Positions 57,875 through 64,000 of a DNA stretch of 64,000 nt are shown piece by piece. The notes beneath the pieces are model-generated. The model had not been told where the DNA came from and did no database searches. It worked only from the letters and a program-made list of their open reading frames with translations. The position numbers and the translations under genes are program-made. The stretch covers positions 1 to 64,000 of the forward strand of contig NZ_JACIJO010000001.1 in assembly GCF_014206875.1 (NCBI RefSeq), in the 5' to 3' direction. The stretch is from Algoriphagus iocasae. Its GTDB lineage: Bacteria > Bacteroidota > Bacteroidia > Cytophagales > Cyclobacteriaceae. Position 1 is the stretch's first letter, and the number at the start of each line of letters is the position of its first letter.

Positions 57875-57897
57875 CGCAACGACGCAACGGCGCAACG
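57875..57897. repeat. Left terminal repeat R1
   Basis: Three GCAACG words in 23 bp (CGCAACGACG, then CAACGGCGCAACG). It pairs as an inverted repeat with R3, and an AAAACTCT stretch precedes it as in R2. Confidence 0.75.
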
Positions 57898-57903
57898 AAT
57901 ACA

Positions 57904-57983
57904 TTCAGGAAAAATGGCAAAGGGAAATTATATTTTTGCAAACCATTTTTATTGTTTAAAGAATTATGGTTTGTTTTCCTGAA
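57904..57983. repeat. Large dyad inside the unit
   Basis: TTCAGGAAAA (57904-57913) and CAAACCAT (57939-57946) on the left pair with the joined ATGGTTTG and TTTTCCTGAA (57966-57983) on the right. The result is an 18-bp stem with a 25-nt bulge on the left and a 19-nt loop. Confidence 0.55.
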
Positions 57984-58017
57984 ATCGGTAAATCAAAAAG
58001 TATAATTTTTTTAAATT

Positions 58018-58104
58018 ATGCTTTTAGTAGAAAGTGGTTTTCGAGCAGAATTGATGTTTGAGAATAAATTGATTATAAAACTCAAACATAATATTGGAAA
58101 ATAA
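58018..58104 (+). pseudogene. Relic of a second GxxExxY nuclease gene
   Basis: A 28-codon frame, whose SGFRAELMFENKLIIKLK aligns with NGFRADLIVEGKVIIEIK of the intact gene downstream. Only this part of the catalytic region survives. The metal-binding Asp is Glu and the ExK glutamate is Lys, so even this core would be inactive. No N-terminal GxxExxY part is found upstream. Confidence 0.65.
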
Positions 58105-58113
58105 CTTTTGATT

Positions 58114-58145
58114 AAACTCTCGCAAAAGTGCAACGACGCAAAAAT
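58114..58145. repeat. Internal repeat R2
   Basis: AAACTCTCGCAA, then AAGTGCAACGACGCAAAAA. It has the same AAACTCTCGCAA opening as R1 and ends 4 bp before the start codon of the intact GxxExxY gene, forming its 5' leader. Confidence 0.7.
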
Positions 58146-58149
58146 TTTT

Positions 58150-58533
58150 ATGGAAAAGGTTGAAAATGAGATAGCTAAAAATATTTTAGATAAAGCATTT
58201 CTTATCCATAGAGAGTTGGGGCCAGGATTATTAGAGTCTGTTTATCAAAAAGTTTTGCTTTATGAACTAAAGAAATTAGGGTTTAAAGTTGAGAGCGAGG
58301 TGTTTATTCCCTTTAAGTGGGATGAAATACATTTTGAAAATGGATTTCGTGCCGACTTAATAGTAGAAGGGAAAGTTATTATTGAAATTAAGTCAGTTCA
58401 AGTAATTGCTCCTGTCCATTTAAAACAAGTAATGACTTATTTAAAACTTACTAAATTGAAGTTAGGGTTACTTCTAAATTTTAATGAGGCTCTTTTAAAA
58501 GATGGTATAAAAAGGATAGTTAATGGCCTGTAA
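58150..58533 (+). CDS. GxxExxY-family PD-(D/E)XK nuclease-like protein
   Basis: About 127 residues from the Met of MEKVENEIAKN; a 14-codon extension would be translated from repeat R2. The family signature is GPGLLESVYQ (G26, E29, Y32). The nuclease core is GFRADLIVEGKVIIEIK with D69, E79 and K81 as the catalytic trio. GxxExxY proteins are small predicted nucleases that often occur in many copies per genome and have no established function. It is framed by GCAACG-type repeats and preceded by a relic of a second copy. Confidence 0.9.
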   Translation: MEKVENEIAKNILDKAFLIHRELGPGLLESVYQKVLLYELKKLGFKVESEVFIPFKWDEIHFENGFRADLIVEGKVIIEIKSVQVIAPVHLKQVMTYLKLTKLKLGLLLNFNEALLKDGIKRIVNGL

Positions 58534-58548
58534 TTCCAATTAAATCAA

Positions 58549-58571
58549 CGTTGCGCCGTAGCGTCGTTGCG
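58549..58571. repeat. Right terminal repeat R3
   Basis: CGTTGCGCCG, then TAGCGTCGTTGCG. It is the inverted complement of R1 with a single difference. Confidence 0.75.
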
Positions 58572-58623
58572 TGATAAGTTGTGGCAAATCAGATTTCATC
58601 CATTTTATAAAAAAAAATATAGC

Positions 58624-58650
58624 CCTTTTGCGCCTTTGCGGGAGTTTTTA
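58624..58650. repeat. Outer repeat R4
   Basis: CCTTTTGCGCCTTTGCGGG, then AGTTTTTA. Read on the minus strand it begins AAAAACTCCCGCAA, like the AAACTCTCGCAA opening of R1 and R2, so it could pair with R2 as a second, outer inverted repeat. Confidence 0.55.
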
Positions 58651-58676
58651 AAATTTGTGGGAGCTTTTAAAATCGG

Positions 58677-59327
58677 TTAATCCCGCTTTTTCAAGTCGCC
58701 TCGCTTAATGGATCGAATGAATTGTGACCACGCAAATGGATCCAAAAGACGTAAAGGTCTAGGCCCATAGAGATCTTGGTTTTGTAAAACTTGGCCTTGC
58801 TGGAAATATCGGAAGTTTTCTCCTCCGGAAGCCGGCATGCTCTCCGCCCAGCGAAGTAACATCTCCGGACTCATGTTGGCACGGCTGATGGACATTGGAT
58901 CTACGACATTCATGGCTATAACAGCCTGCTTGAATTCCTCTTCCGTTGGATATGGCATTACTTCGATTTCTGCCAAGGCAATTTCGTCCACCTCCATTGT
59001 TAAAATCAAGCTGATTCGGTCGTTTTCTACCGTCTCAGGAACTTTAAAAGTTTGTCTTTTTAATCCAATGAAACTGAAAACAACACTATCACCTTCCAAT
59101 ACTGGCATGGAGAAATATCCAAATCTTCCTGAACTAGTTCCTCTTCCTTTCTTTGGAACATACACGTTTACCCCGGCAACAGCATCTGTACTGTCAGCAT
59201 TTAAAATGATACCAGAGAGCTGAATGACTTTTCTTTCCTGCTGATCTTGGGCAGTAGCAAGATGTACTGAAAAAATAAATCCCAGTAGAAAAAGAAATGC
59301 GGATCGAAGTAAAATTGAATTATTCAC
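58677..59327 (-). CDS. Secreted carboxypeptidase-regulatory-like domain protein
   Basis: 216 residues. A signal peptide (about 1-27, ending ATAQ) is followed by a CarboxypepD_reg-like beta-sandwich (about 35-112): LSGIILNADSTDAVAGVNVY, GRGTSSGRFGYFSMPVLEGD and SFIGLKRQTF, the pattern found at the start of TonB-dependent receptors. Here no receptor follows; the rest is a short C-terminal part (about 115-216). Function unknown. Confidence 0.8.
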   Translation of the reverse strand: MNNSILLRSAFLFLLGFIFSVHLATAQDQQERKVIQLSGIILNADSTDAVAGVNVYVPKKGRGTSSGRFGYFSMPVLEGDSVVFSFIGLKRQTFKVPETVENDRISLILTMEVDEIALAEIEVMPYPTEEEFKQAVIAMNVVDPMSISRANMSPEMLLRWAESMPASGGENFRYFQQGQVLQNQDLYGPRPLRLLDPFAWSQFIRSIKRGDLKKRD

Positions 59328-59438
59328 AAATAAATTAACTTAATAGAAAGACGAAAGGTTGGGAAATCCGATGCGATTATACCCTAATTTCGTGTGAATT
59401 TTTATTTAATAAGCATAAACTGAGTTAAAACTTACTAA

Positions 59439-59822
59439 ATGAGACTTAAAAATATCAGTTTAAATTATGGACTCCGAATATTTAAGGCACTTTCTGAAGA
59501 ACCTAGAGTACGAATCATGCATTTGCTGATGCAAAATAAAGACTTGTCAATTTCTGATTTGGAACATATTCTGGATTTTACTCAAACAAAAACCAGCCGA
59601 CACTTGATATACTTAAAGAATGCAGGTCTTTTGGGCAGTAGAAGAGTGGATCAATGGATGTTTTATTACATCCTTGAAGAATATTTGGAGATCCTTCAGC
59701 AGATTTTCAAGTTTTTTCAAAAAGATCCAAGTCTGATCAAAGACCAAGAAACTTTCGAAATCCTGAAATCCAACCGGGAACTTGCCATCAATAAAATACA
59801 GAATAATCAGTACCGACGATAA
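59439..59822 (+). CDS. ArsR-family winged-helix regulator
   Basis: 127 residues. The HTH region is IFKALSEEPRVRIMHLLMQN (about 14-33), LSISDLEHILDFTQTKTSRHLIYLKN (read as LSISDLEHIL and TQTKTSRHLIYLKN) and the wing GLLGSRRVDQWMFYYI. No metal-binding CxC motif is present, so it is not a classical arsenic or cadmium sensor. The HAD gene follows after 5 bp, so the two are cotranscribed and possibly coupled. Effector unknown. Confidence 0.88.
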   Translation: MRLKNISLNYGLRIFKALSEEPRVRIMHLLMQNKDLSISDLEHILDFTQTKTSRHLIYLKNAGLLGSRRVDQWMFYYILEEYLEILQQIFKFFQKDPSLIKDQETFEILKSNRELAINKIQNNQYRR

Positions 59823-59827
59823 TTACC

Positions 59828-60523
59828 TTGAAAACTTACCAACACATTTTCTTCGATTTGGACCATACGCTTTGGGATTATGATCGAAATGTCACCGAAT
59901 CACTCACTGAACTCTACGAAGCATACATGCTTCAAGAGTTGGGAATTCCCACATTCGAGACATTTTTCAATTCCTTTCATCATGTGAATTTCCAGCTTTG
60001 GGATTTATATAATGTCGGGAAGATTGATAAGGATAACCTTCGCAAAGAACGTTTCAGAAGAATCTTTGCCCATGCTGGAGCATCAGAAAACTCAGTTCCT
60101 TTGCCGTTTGAGGAGGATTTTATGCATCGAACTTCCTCTAAGCCACATGTGTTTCCCTATTCCAATGAGATCCTGACTTACCTGAAAGCCAAATATCCGC
60201 TTCATGTTATTACGAATGGTTTTAATGAATCTCAGGCCAAGAAAATGAAAGCTTCAGGGCTCGATCAGTACTTTGATTTGGTTGTGACTTCGGAGACCAC
60301 AGGTCATAAAAAGCCAGATCCCAGGATCTTTCATCATGCTATTGAAAGCCTTGGAACCAAAGCAGAAAATTGCATTATGATCGGAGATAATCCGAATTCC
60401 GATATCCTCGGAGCACAAAATGCCTTGATCGATCAGGTCTATTTCAATCCGGATGGAAAGCAAATAAATTTGAAACCAACCTATACAATTGGGCACCTCA
60501 AGGAGCTTGAAAGTATCCTGTAA
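59828..60523 (+). CDS. HAD-family phosphatase (YjjG-like nucleotidase)
   Basis: 231 residues starting at TTG 59828; the next ATG lies after motif I, so TTG (or an even rarer start) must be used. HAD motifs: FFDLDHTLWD (I, D10 and D12), VITNGF (II, about 125-130), GHKKPDPRIF (III, Lys) and MIGDNPNSDI (IV). This matches the YjjG/YfnB pyrimidine-nucleotidase branch that cleans up non-canonical nucleotides. It is cotranscribed with an ArsR regulator. Confidence 0.9.
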   Translation: MKTYQHIFFDLDHTLWDYDRNVTESLTELYEAYMLQELGIPTFETFFNSFHHVNFQLWDLYNVGKIDKDNLRKERFRRIFAHAGASENSVPLPFEEDFMHRTSSKPHVFPYSNEILTYLKAKYPLHVITNGFNESQAKKMKASGLDQYFDLVVTSETTGHKKPDPRIFHHAIESLGTKAENCIMIGDNPNSDILGAQNALIDQVYFNPDGKQINLKPTYTIGHLKELESIL

Positions 60524-60606
60524 TCGCTTTTGTTACCAAAATCACTAGTCAATAAAATCCTGTTGGTTATCTTTGCCAACATCAGAAAATCATAACCCCA
60601 GATATC

Positions 60607-62241
60607 ATGCTCAAAGGTTTTTTTAATGTACCCACTCCGGTCAATGAGCCGGTTAAAGCATATGCTCCCGGAAGTCCGGAGAGAAAAGAATTACAAGATG
60701 CGCTTGAAAAAGCCAGATCCATGCAAGTTGACGTGCCGATGTACATTGGTTCCGAAGAAGTCAGAACAGGAAATAAGCATCCAATGTCTCCTCCTCATGA
60801 TCATCAGCATGTTTTAGGTCATTTTCATGAAGGCGATGCATCTCATGTGGAGCAGGCAATTAACGCTGCTTTGGGAGCAAAACACGCTTGGGAAAATATG
60901 GCTTGGGAGCAAAGAGCTGCTATTTTCTTAAAAGCTGCTGATTTGATTGCTGGTCCTTATAGAGCCAAAATCAATGCAGCAACCATGCTTGGTCAGTCGA
61001 AAAATGCCATGCAGGCTGAAATCGATGCGGCTTGTGAGTTTATAGACTTCTTGCGTTTCAATGTGAAATACATGACTGAAATCTATGCCCAGCAGCCTCC
61101 TGTTTCAGGAAATGGAGTTTGGAATAGATTGGAGCAAAGACCTTTAGAAGGTTTCATTTTCGCATTGACTCCGTTCAACTTCACTGCCATCGCGGGTAAC
61201 CTTCCAACTTCTGCTGCGATGATGGGTAATACCATCGTTTGGAAACCTGCCTATACTCAGATTTATTCTGCCAATGTGTTGATGGAGGTTTTCAAAGAAG
61301 CAGGCGTTCCTGACGGAGTGATCAACTTGATCTACGTGGATGGACCTGTTGCTGGAGATATTATTTTCAAGCATCCTGATTTCGCAGGGATTCACTTTAC
61401 AGGTTCTACTGGTGTATTCCAGCATATCTGGAAAGAAATCGGAGCCAATATCAATAAATTCAAATCTTACCCAAGAATCGTTGGAGAGACTGGAGGAAAA
61501 GATTTTGTGATCGCTCATAAATCAGCCATTCCAAAAGCAGTAGCAGTTGGATTGGTAAGAGGAGCATTCGAGTACCAAGGACAAAAATGTTCTGCTGCAT
61601 CTAGAGCTTATATTCCATCCAATATTTGGGATGAGGTAAAAGGATATATGTTGGAGGATTTGGCATCCATGACAATGGGAGGAACAGAAGACTTCACCAA
61701 TTTTGTAAATGCTGTAATCGATGAGATAGCATTTGATAAAATCTCCAATTACATCACAAAAGCAAAAGAAGCAGACGGAGTAGAGATTATTGCCGGAGGT
61801 AACTTTGACAAGTCAAAAGGATACTTCATCGAGCCAACAGTAATAGTGACTCAAGATCCAATGTACACTACGATGTGTGAAGAGATCTTTGGTCCGGTCT
61901 TGACGATCTATGTATACAATGCAGAGAACTTCGAAGAAACGCTAGAGTTGGTAGATCAGACAGGACCTTATGCCTTGACAGGTGCTGTTTTTTCTCAGGA
62001 TCGCTATGCTATTGAGTTGGCAACTACTAAGTTGAAGAATGCAGCAGGTAACTTCTACATCAATGACAAGCCAACTGGAGCAGTGGTAGGTCAGCAGCCA
62101 TTTGGCGGTAGCCGAGCTTCAGGAACCAATGATAAGGCAGGTTCAATGATCAACTTGCTTCGTTGGGTTTCTCCACGTACGATCAAAGAAACATTCGTTT
62201 CTCCAGAAGATTATAGATATCCTTTCTTGGGAGAGGATTGA
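60607..62241 (+). CDS. pruA: L-glutamate gamma-semialdehyde dehydrogenase (P5C dehydrogenase)
   Basis: Oxidises glutamate semialdehyde to glutamate in proline breakdown. The 544 residues, LTPFNFTAIAGNLPTSAAMM (about 187-206), GETGGKDFVIAHKSA, catalytic Cys in YQGQKCSAASRAYIP (about 324-338) and the C-terminal NDKPTGAVVGQQPFGGSRASG motif are those of the group-2 P5C dehydrogenases of eukaryotes and Bacteroidota. No PutA-type proline dehydrogenase domain is fused or adjacent. It is a single gene with a TATCTTTG -7-like box at 60568-60575. Confidence 0.95.
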   Translation: MLKGFFNVPTPVNEPVKAYAPGSPERKELQDALEKARSMQVDVPMYIGSEEVRTGNKHPMSPPHDHQHVLGHFHEGDASHVEQAINAALGAKHAWENMAWEQRAAIFLKAADLIAGPYRAKINAATMLGQSKNAMQAEIDAACEFIDFLRFNVKYMTEIYAQQPPVSGNGVWNRLEQRPLEGFIFALTPFNFTAIAGNLPTSAAMMGNTIVWKPAYTQIYSANVLMEVFKEAGVPDGVINLIYVDGPVAGDIIFKHPDFAGIHFTGSTGVFQHIWKEIGANINKFKSYPRIVGETGGKDFVIAHKSAIPKAVAVGLVRGAFEYQGQKCSAASRAYIPSNIWDEVKGYMLEDLASMTMGGTEDFTNFVNAVIDEIAFDKISNYITKAKEADGVEIIAGGNFDKSKGYFIEPTVIVTQDPMYTTMCEEIFGPVLTIYVYNAENFEETLELVDQTGPYALTGAVFSQDRYAIELATTKLKNAAGNFYINDKPTGAVVGQQPFGGSRASGTNDKAGSMINLLRWVSPRTIKETFVSPEDYRYPFLGED

Positions 62242-62249
62242 TTCTTTTA

Positions 62250-62279
62250 ACCTTTGAGGTTTCCAAAAACCTCGAAGGT
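62250..62279. repeat. Short inverted repeat of dispersed type
   Basis: ACCTTTGAGGTTT / AAACCTCGAAGGT are inverted complements with one mismatch around a four-base loop. Such ACCTT-GAGG-TTT dyads are recurrent in intergenic DNA of Bacteroidota. Confidence 0.6.
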
Positions 62280-62300
62280 CTAGATCCTATACTTTAAAGA

Positions 62301-62351
62301 TGTCACCCTGAGCACTTGAGAGACGAGAGTCTCGAAATCGAAGGGTATTTT
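62301..62351. repeat. TGTCACCCTGAGC...TCGAAGGGT repeat
   Basis: The segment begins TGTCACCCTGAGC and ends TCGAAGGGTATTTT, with a small GAGAC / GTCTC hairpin between. The ends match a repeat type I know from the intergenic DNA of many Bacteroidota. It lies between pruA and the next gene. Confidence 0.6.
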
Positions 62352-62374
62352 AAGGACATTAATTAATAAAGTTT

Positions 62375-62405
62375 AAGCCTCAGATTTACCTCTGAGGCTT
62401 TTTTA
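62375..62405 (+). terminator. Terminator of pruA
   Basis: An AAGCCTCAGA / TCTGAGGCTT stem with a six-base loop and a T run, 130 bp past the pruA stop and beyond both dispersed repeats. Confidence 0.85.
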
Positions 62406-62452
62406 GTTTCAGATATTTCATTAGATTTAGTTGGGCTATTAAATTTTCGTAA

Positions 62453-63601
62453 ATGAAACCATTTGTTTTACTATTTATTTCGATTTTTTTCTTCTCTTGT
62501 ACCAAAAAACAGGAGGTTATTCAGGGGAGTTTAGAAGATTTTGTCACTGGGGGAATGAGTTTTGAAAGAGGTGTGGAGGTTGGTTTTATGGGGTTTCAAG
62601 GAGCATTGGAATATGATGGGAAGGAGGTAGCATACACAAAATGGAATGGGATATTTAAGTTTTTTGATCCTAAAACCGGAAGGAAAATCGACGAGTTTCA
62701 GATTCCTAAAGAAGGCCCTGGTTCTCTCAAAGGAGGGCCACATATAGCCAAAGTCTTTGATAACTCCACAATTGTTGCTACCAATACCACAGGGAATGCA
62801 ATTGTGTACAAGAATAAATCTGTATCGGCCCAATTCCAATTGGATATGAGCGATTTAGAGTCCAATGACTTCTTTTCGTTTCCAATGGGTGGAAATGCCC
62901 TTCATCAAGTTTCAAATGATGAATATGAACTTACTTTAAATCCTTTTGATGTGATGGCGCATCGGGTGGGAAAAGATGGCTTTGATCTGGATTTTTCCTC
63001 CTGGATTTTAAAATTTGATGATCAAGGAAACTGGATTTGCAAGACTGATTTTAAATCCCCTTATGATGAAAGTTACGCCAATTCTTCTCAGGCATCTGCA
63101 ATGGTTCGGATGGTGGAAAACGGAAATTCTTGGGCCATGTTTTCTTACTCTGACTCGTTATACCAAATTAAAGATTGCCAAGTGGTAGATACCCGTAAAC
63201 TGGAATCAATCACACCCATGACTTATTTTCCAGATAAATATGAAGGAGATAAGAATAGAGGAGCGTGGAAATTACAGGAAAATGGTTCGATGAACATTCG
63301 CTTATTCCAGGATATATCTTCTGGATTGAATGTAAGAATGACTTTAATCAAACACCGACAACCCGATCCGGATATTTTAGATCCACGACAAAAAATGTTT
63401 TTGGATGAAAATACCTATCTGCTTTTGATTTATGATCCGGACTGGAAGTTGCGTGGGGAATTGGAAATTATTTATCCAAGTGGAACTCGATTTGAAAACA
63501 TTTTCTCCACTTCCGAAGGGCTTTTTATCAATAAACCCGAGCAAAAGTCAGAGGATGAATACGAGTTTTATAAGCTAGACTTAACACAATTTACGGACTG
63601 A
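62453..63601 (+). CDS. DUF4221-like (6-bladed propeller) lipoprotein, copy 1
   Basis: 382 residues with a lipoprotein signal (MKPFVLLFISIFFFSC). The mature protein has repeated propeller-like strands; the segment GRKIDEFQIPKEGPGSLKGG (about 74-93) recurs in the next gene. DUF4221-type proteins are multi-copy lipoproteins of Bacteroidota with unknown function. The family name is assigned by look, not by a search. It overlaps the next gene by 1 bp (TGATG). Confidence 0.7.
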   Translation: MKPFVLLFISIFFFSCTKKQEVIQGSLEDFVTGGMSFERGVEVGFMGFQGALEYDGKEVAYTKWNGIFKFFDPKTGRKIDEFQIPKEGPGSLKGGPHIAKVFDNSTIVATNTTGNAIVYKNKSVSAQFQLDMSDLESNDFFSFPMGGNALHQVSNDEYELTLNPFDVMAHRVGKDGFDLDFSSWILKFDDQGNWICKTDFKSPYDESYANSSQASAMVRMVENGNSWAMFSYSDSLYQIKDCQVVDTRKLESITPMTYFPDKYEGDKNRGAWKLQENGSMNIRLFQDISSGLNVRMTLIKHRQPDPDILDPRQKMFLDENTYLLLIYDPDWKLRGELEIIYPSGTRFENIFSTSEGLFINKPEQKSEDEYEFYKLDLTQFTD

Positions 63602-64000
63602 TGGAAAAGATATTTTTAGGATTGGTATTGGTTGGGTTCATTTTTTCCTGTGCTGAGAAAGGAGATGAAGGGATTTACCAGGGAAAGCTTGAAGAATTGC
63701 TTTTAGAAGACTTTTCTTTAATAAAAGATAACCAGACTACAGGTTTTAGCAATTTAAAATCAATCGAGAAGGATGGTGAAGAATGGATTGTATATCTATC
63801 TGGAGCAACAAAATTTAATGGGAGAGCAATAAATTTTGCTGATACCAAGTCAGGTGAAAAGATTGACCAAATACAAATTCCCTCAGATGGGCCTAATTCT
63901 CTCAAAGGAGCTTGGTTTAGCTATATAGTTTCTCCAAGTAAAATAATTGGCATTAGTGATTTAGGAGAGATTGGTGTTTATGATTCAATTGGTAATAAAA
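63601..64000 (+). CDS. DUF4221-like lipoprotein, copy 2 (partial)
   Basis: The first 133 codons of a paralogue, cut by the window edge. Lipobox MEKIFLGLVLVGFIFSC; the segment SGEKIDQIQIPSDGPNSLKG matches the corresponding part of copy 1. Start and stop of the two genes overlap in TGATG, so they are cotranscribed and translationally coupled. Confidence 0.75.
   Translation, partial: MEKIFLGLVLVGFIFSCAEKGDEGIYQGKLEELLLEDFSLIKDNQTTGFSNLKSIEKDGEEWIVYLSGATKFNGRAINFADTKSGEKIDQIQIPSDGPNSLKGAWFSYIVSPSKIIGISDLGEIGVYDSIGNK

Larger units (their letters stand above)
57875..58571 (+). mobile_element. Candidate GxxExxY mobile unit with terminal inverted repeats
   Basis: A 697-bp unit whose 23-bp ends (57875-57897 and 58549-58571) are inverted complements with one mismatch, made of repeated GCAACG words. 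Between them are a large dyad (57904-57983), a relic of one GxxExxY gene (58018-58104), an internal repeat (58114-58145) and an intact GxxExxY gene (58150-58533). No transposase is present and I could not define a target duplication, so mobility is inferred. Confidence 0.5.

Overview
The window is about 64 kb of a Bacteroidota chromosome, most likely a Cytophagales relative of the Algoriphagus/Cyclobacteriaceae group. That placement is inferred from gene content, moderate GC, lipobox and Tat-type leaders, and promoters of the Bacteroidota type (TTTG, about 19-20 nt, TAnnTTTG) seen before tRNA genes. Most genes are ordinary housekeeping genes in short operons closed by clear intrinsic terminators.

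Layout. 1-360: end of an rRNA operon (23S 3' end, 5S, terminator). 451-4400: a DinB-like gene and nrdBA (aerobic ribonucleotide reductase), with a 580-bp upstream region holding two near-identical operator-like palindromes. 4981-5586: rplU-rpmA. 5.7-19.3 kb: secreted BNR/sortilin-like protein, rhomboid protease, polyprenyl synthase, RNase R, an exonuclease, lipB, yraN, a SYLF protein, an aminotransferase and two glycosyltransferase-like genes. 19.6-22.3 kb: DUF4421 protein and an ALDH7-type dehydrogenase. 22.4-23.2 kb: two tRNA-Val genes followed by a GIY-YIG nuclease gene and two decayed copies of the tRNA 3' end plus terminator. 23.3-40.8 kb: TonB receptor, two M1 peptidases, a CtpA-type protease, a hemerythrin-ruvX-def-amidase operon, monomeric isocitrate dehydrogenase, a trypsin-like protease, gapA and a Lon-N protein. 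41.0-41.7 kb: minus-strand tRNA cluster (Lys-Pro-Arg-Lys) in which each tRNA-Lys is followed by the same 78-bp unit ending in a second copy of the tRNA 3' end.

42.6-51.7 kb holds two divergent gene sets that together look like a periplasmic 3-keto-glycoside pathway: DUF1080 lipoprotein, c-type cytochrome, sugar isomerase and Gfo/Idh/MocA oxidoreductase on the minus strand; NupG-type transporter, TIM-barrel isomerase, GMC oxidoreductase, Tat-signalled small subunit and Tat-lipoprotein isomerase on the plus strand. It is followed by a 4HB membrane sensor-like protein, a GH16 glucanase, homogentisate dioxygenase, PafA-type phosphatase and an M24 peptidase.

57.87-58.65 kb is the most unusual segment: a small PD-(D/E)XK nuclease gene of the GxxExxY family, preceded by a decayed fragment of a second copy and framed by inverted GCAACG-type repeats, which looks like a small mobile or selfish unit. 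The window ends with an ArsR regulator plus HAD phosphatase, pruA, and two tandem DUF4221-like lipoproteins, the last one cut by the window edge. The tRNA-associated fragments and the GxxExxY unit are the best candidates for something not well described.
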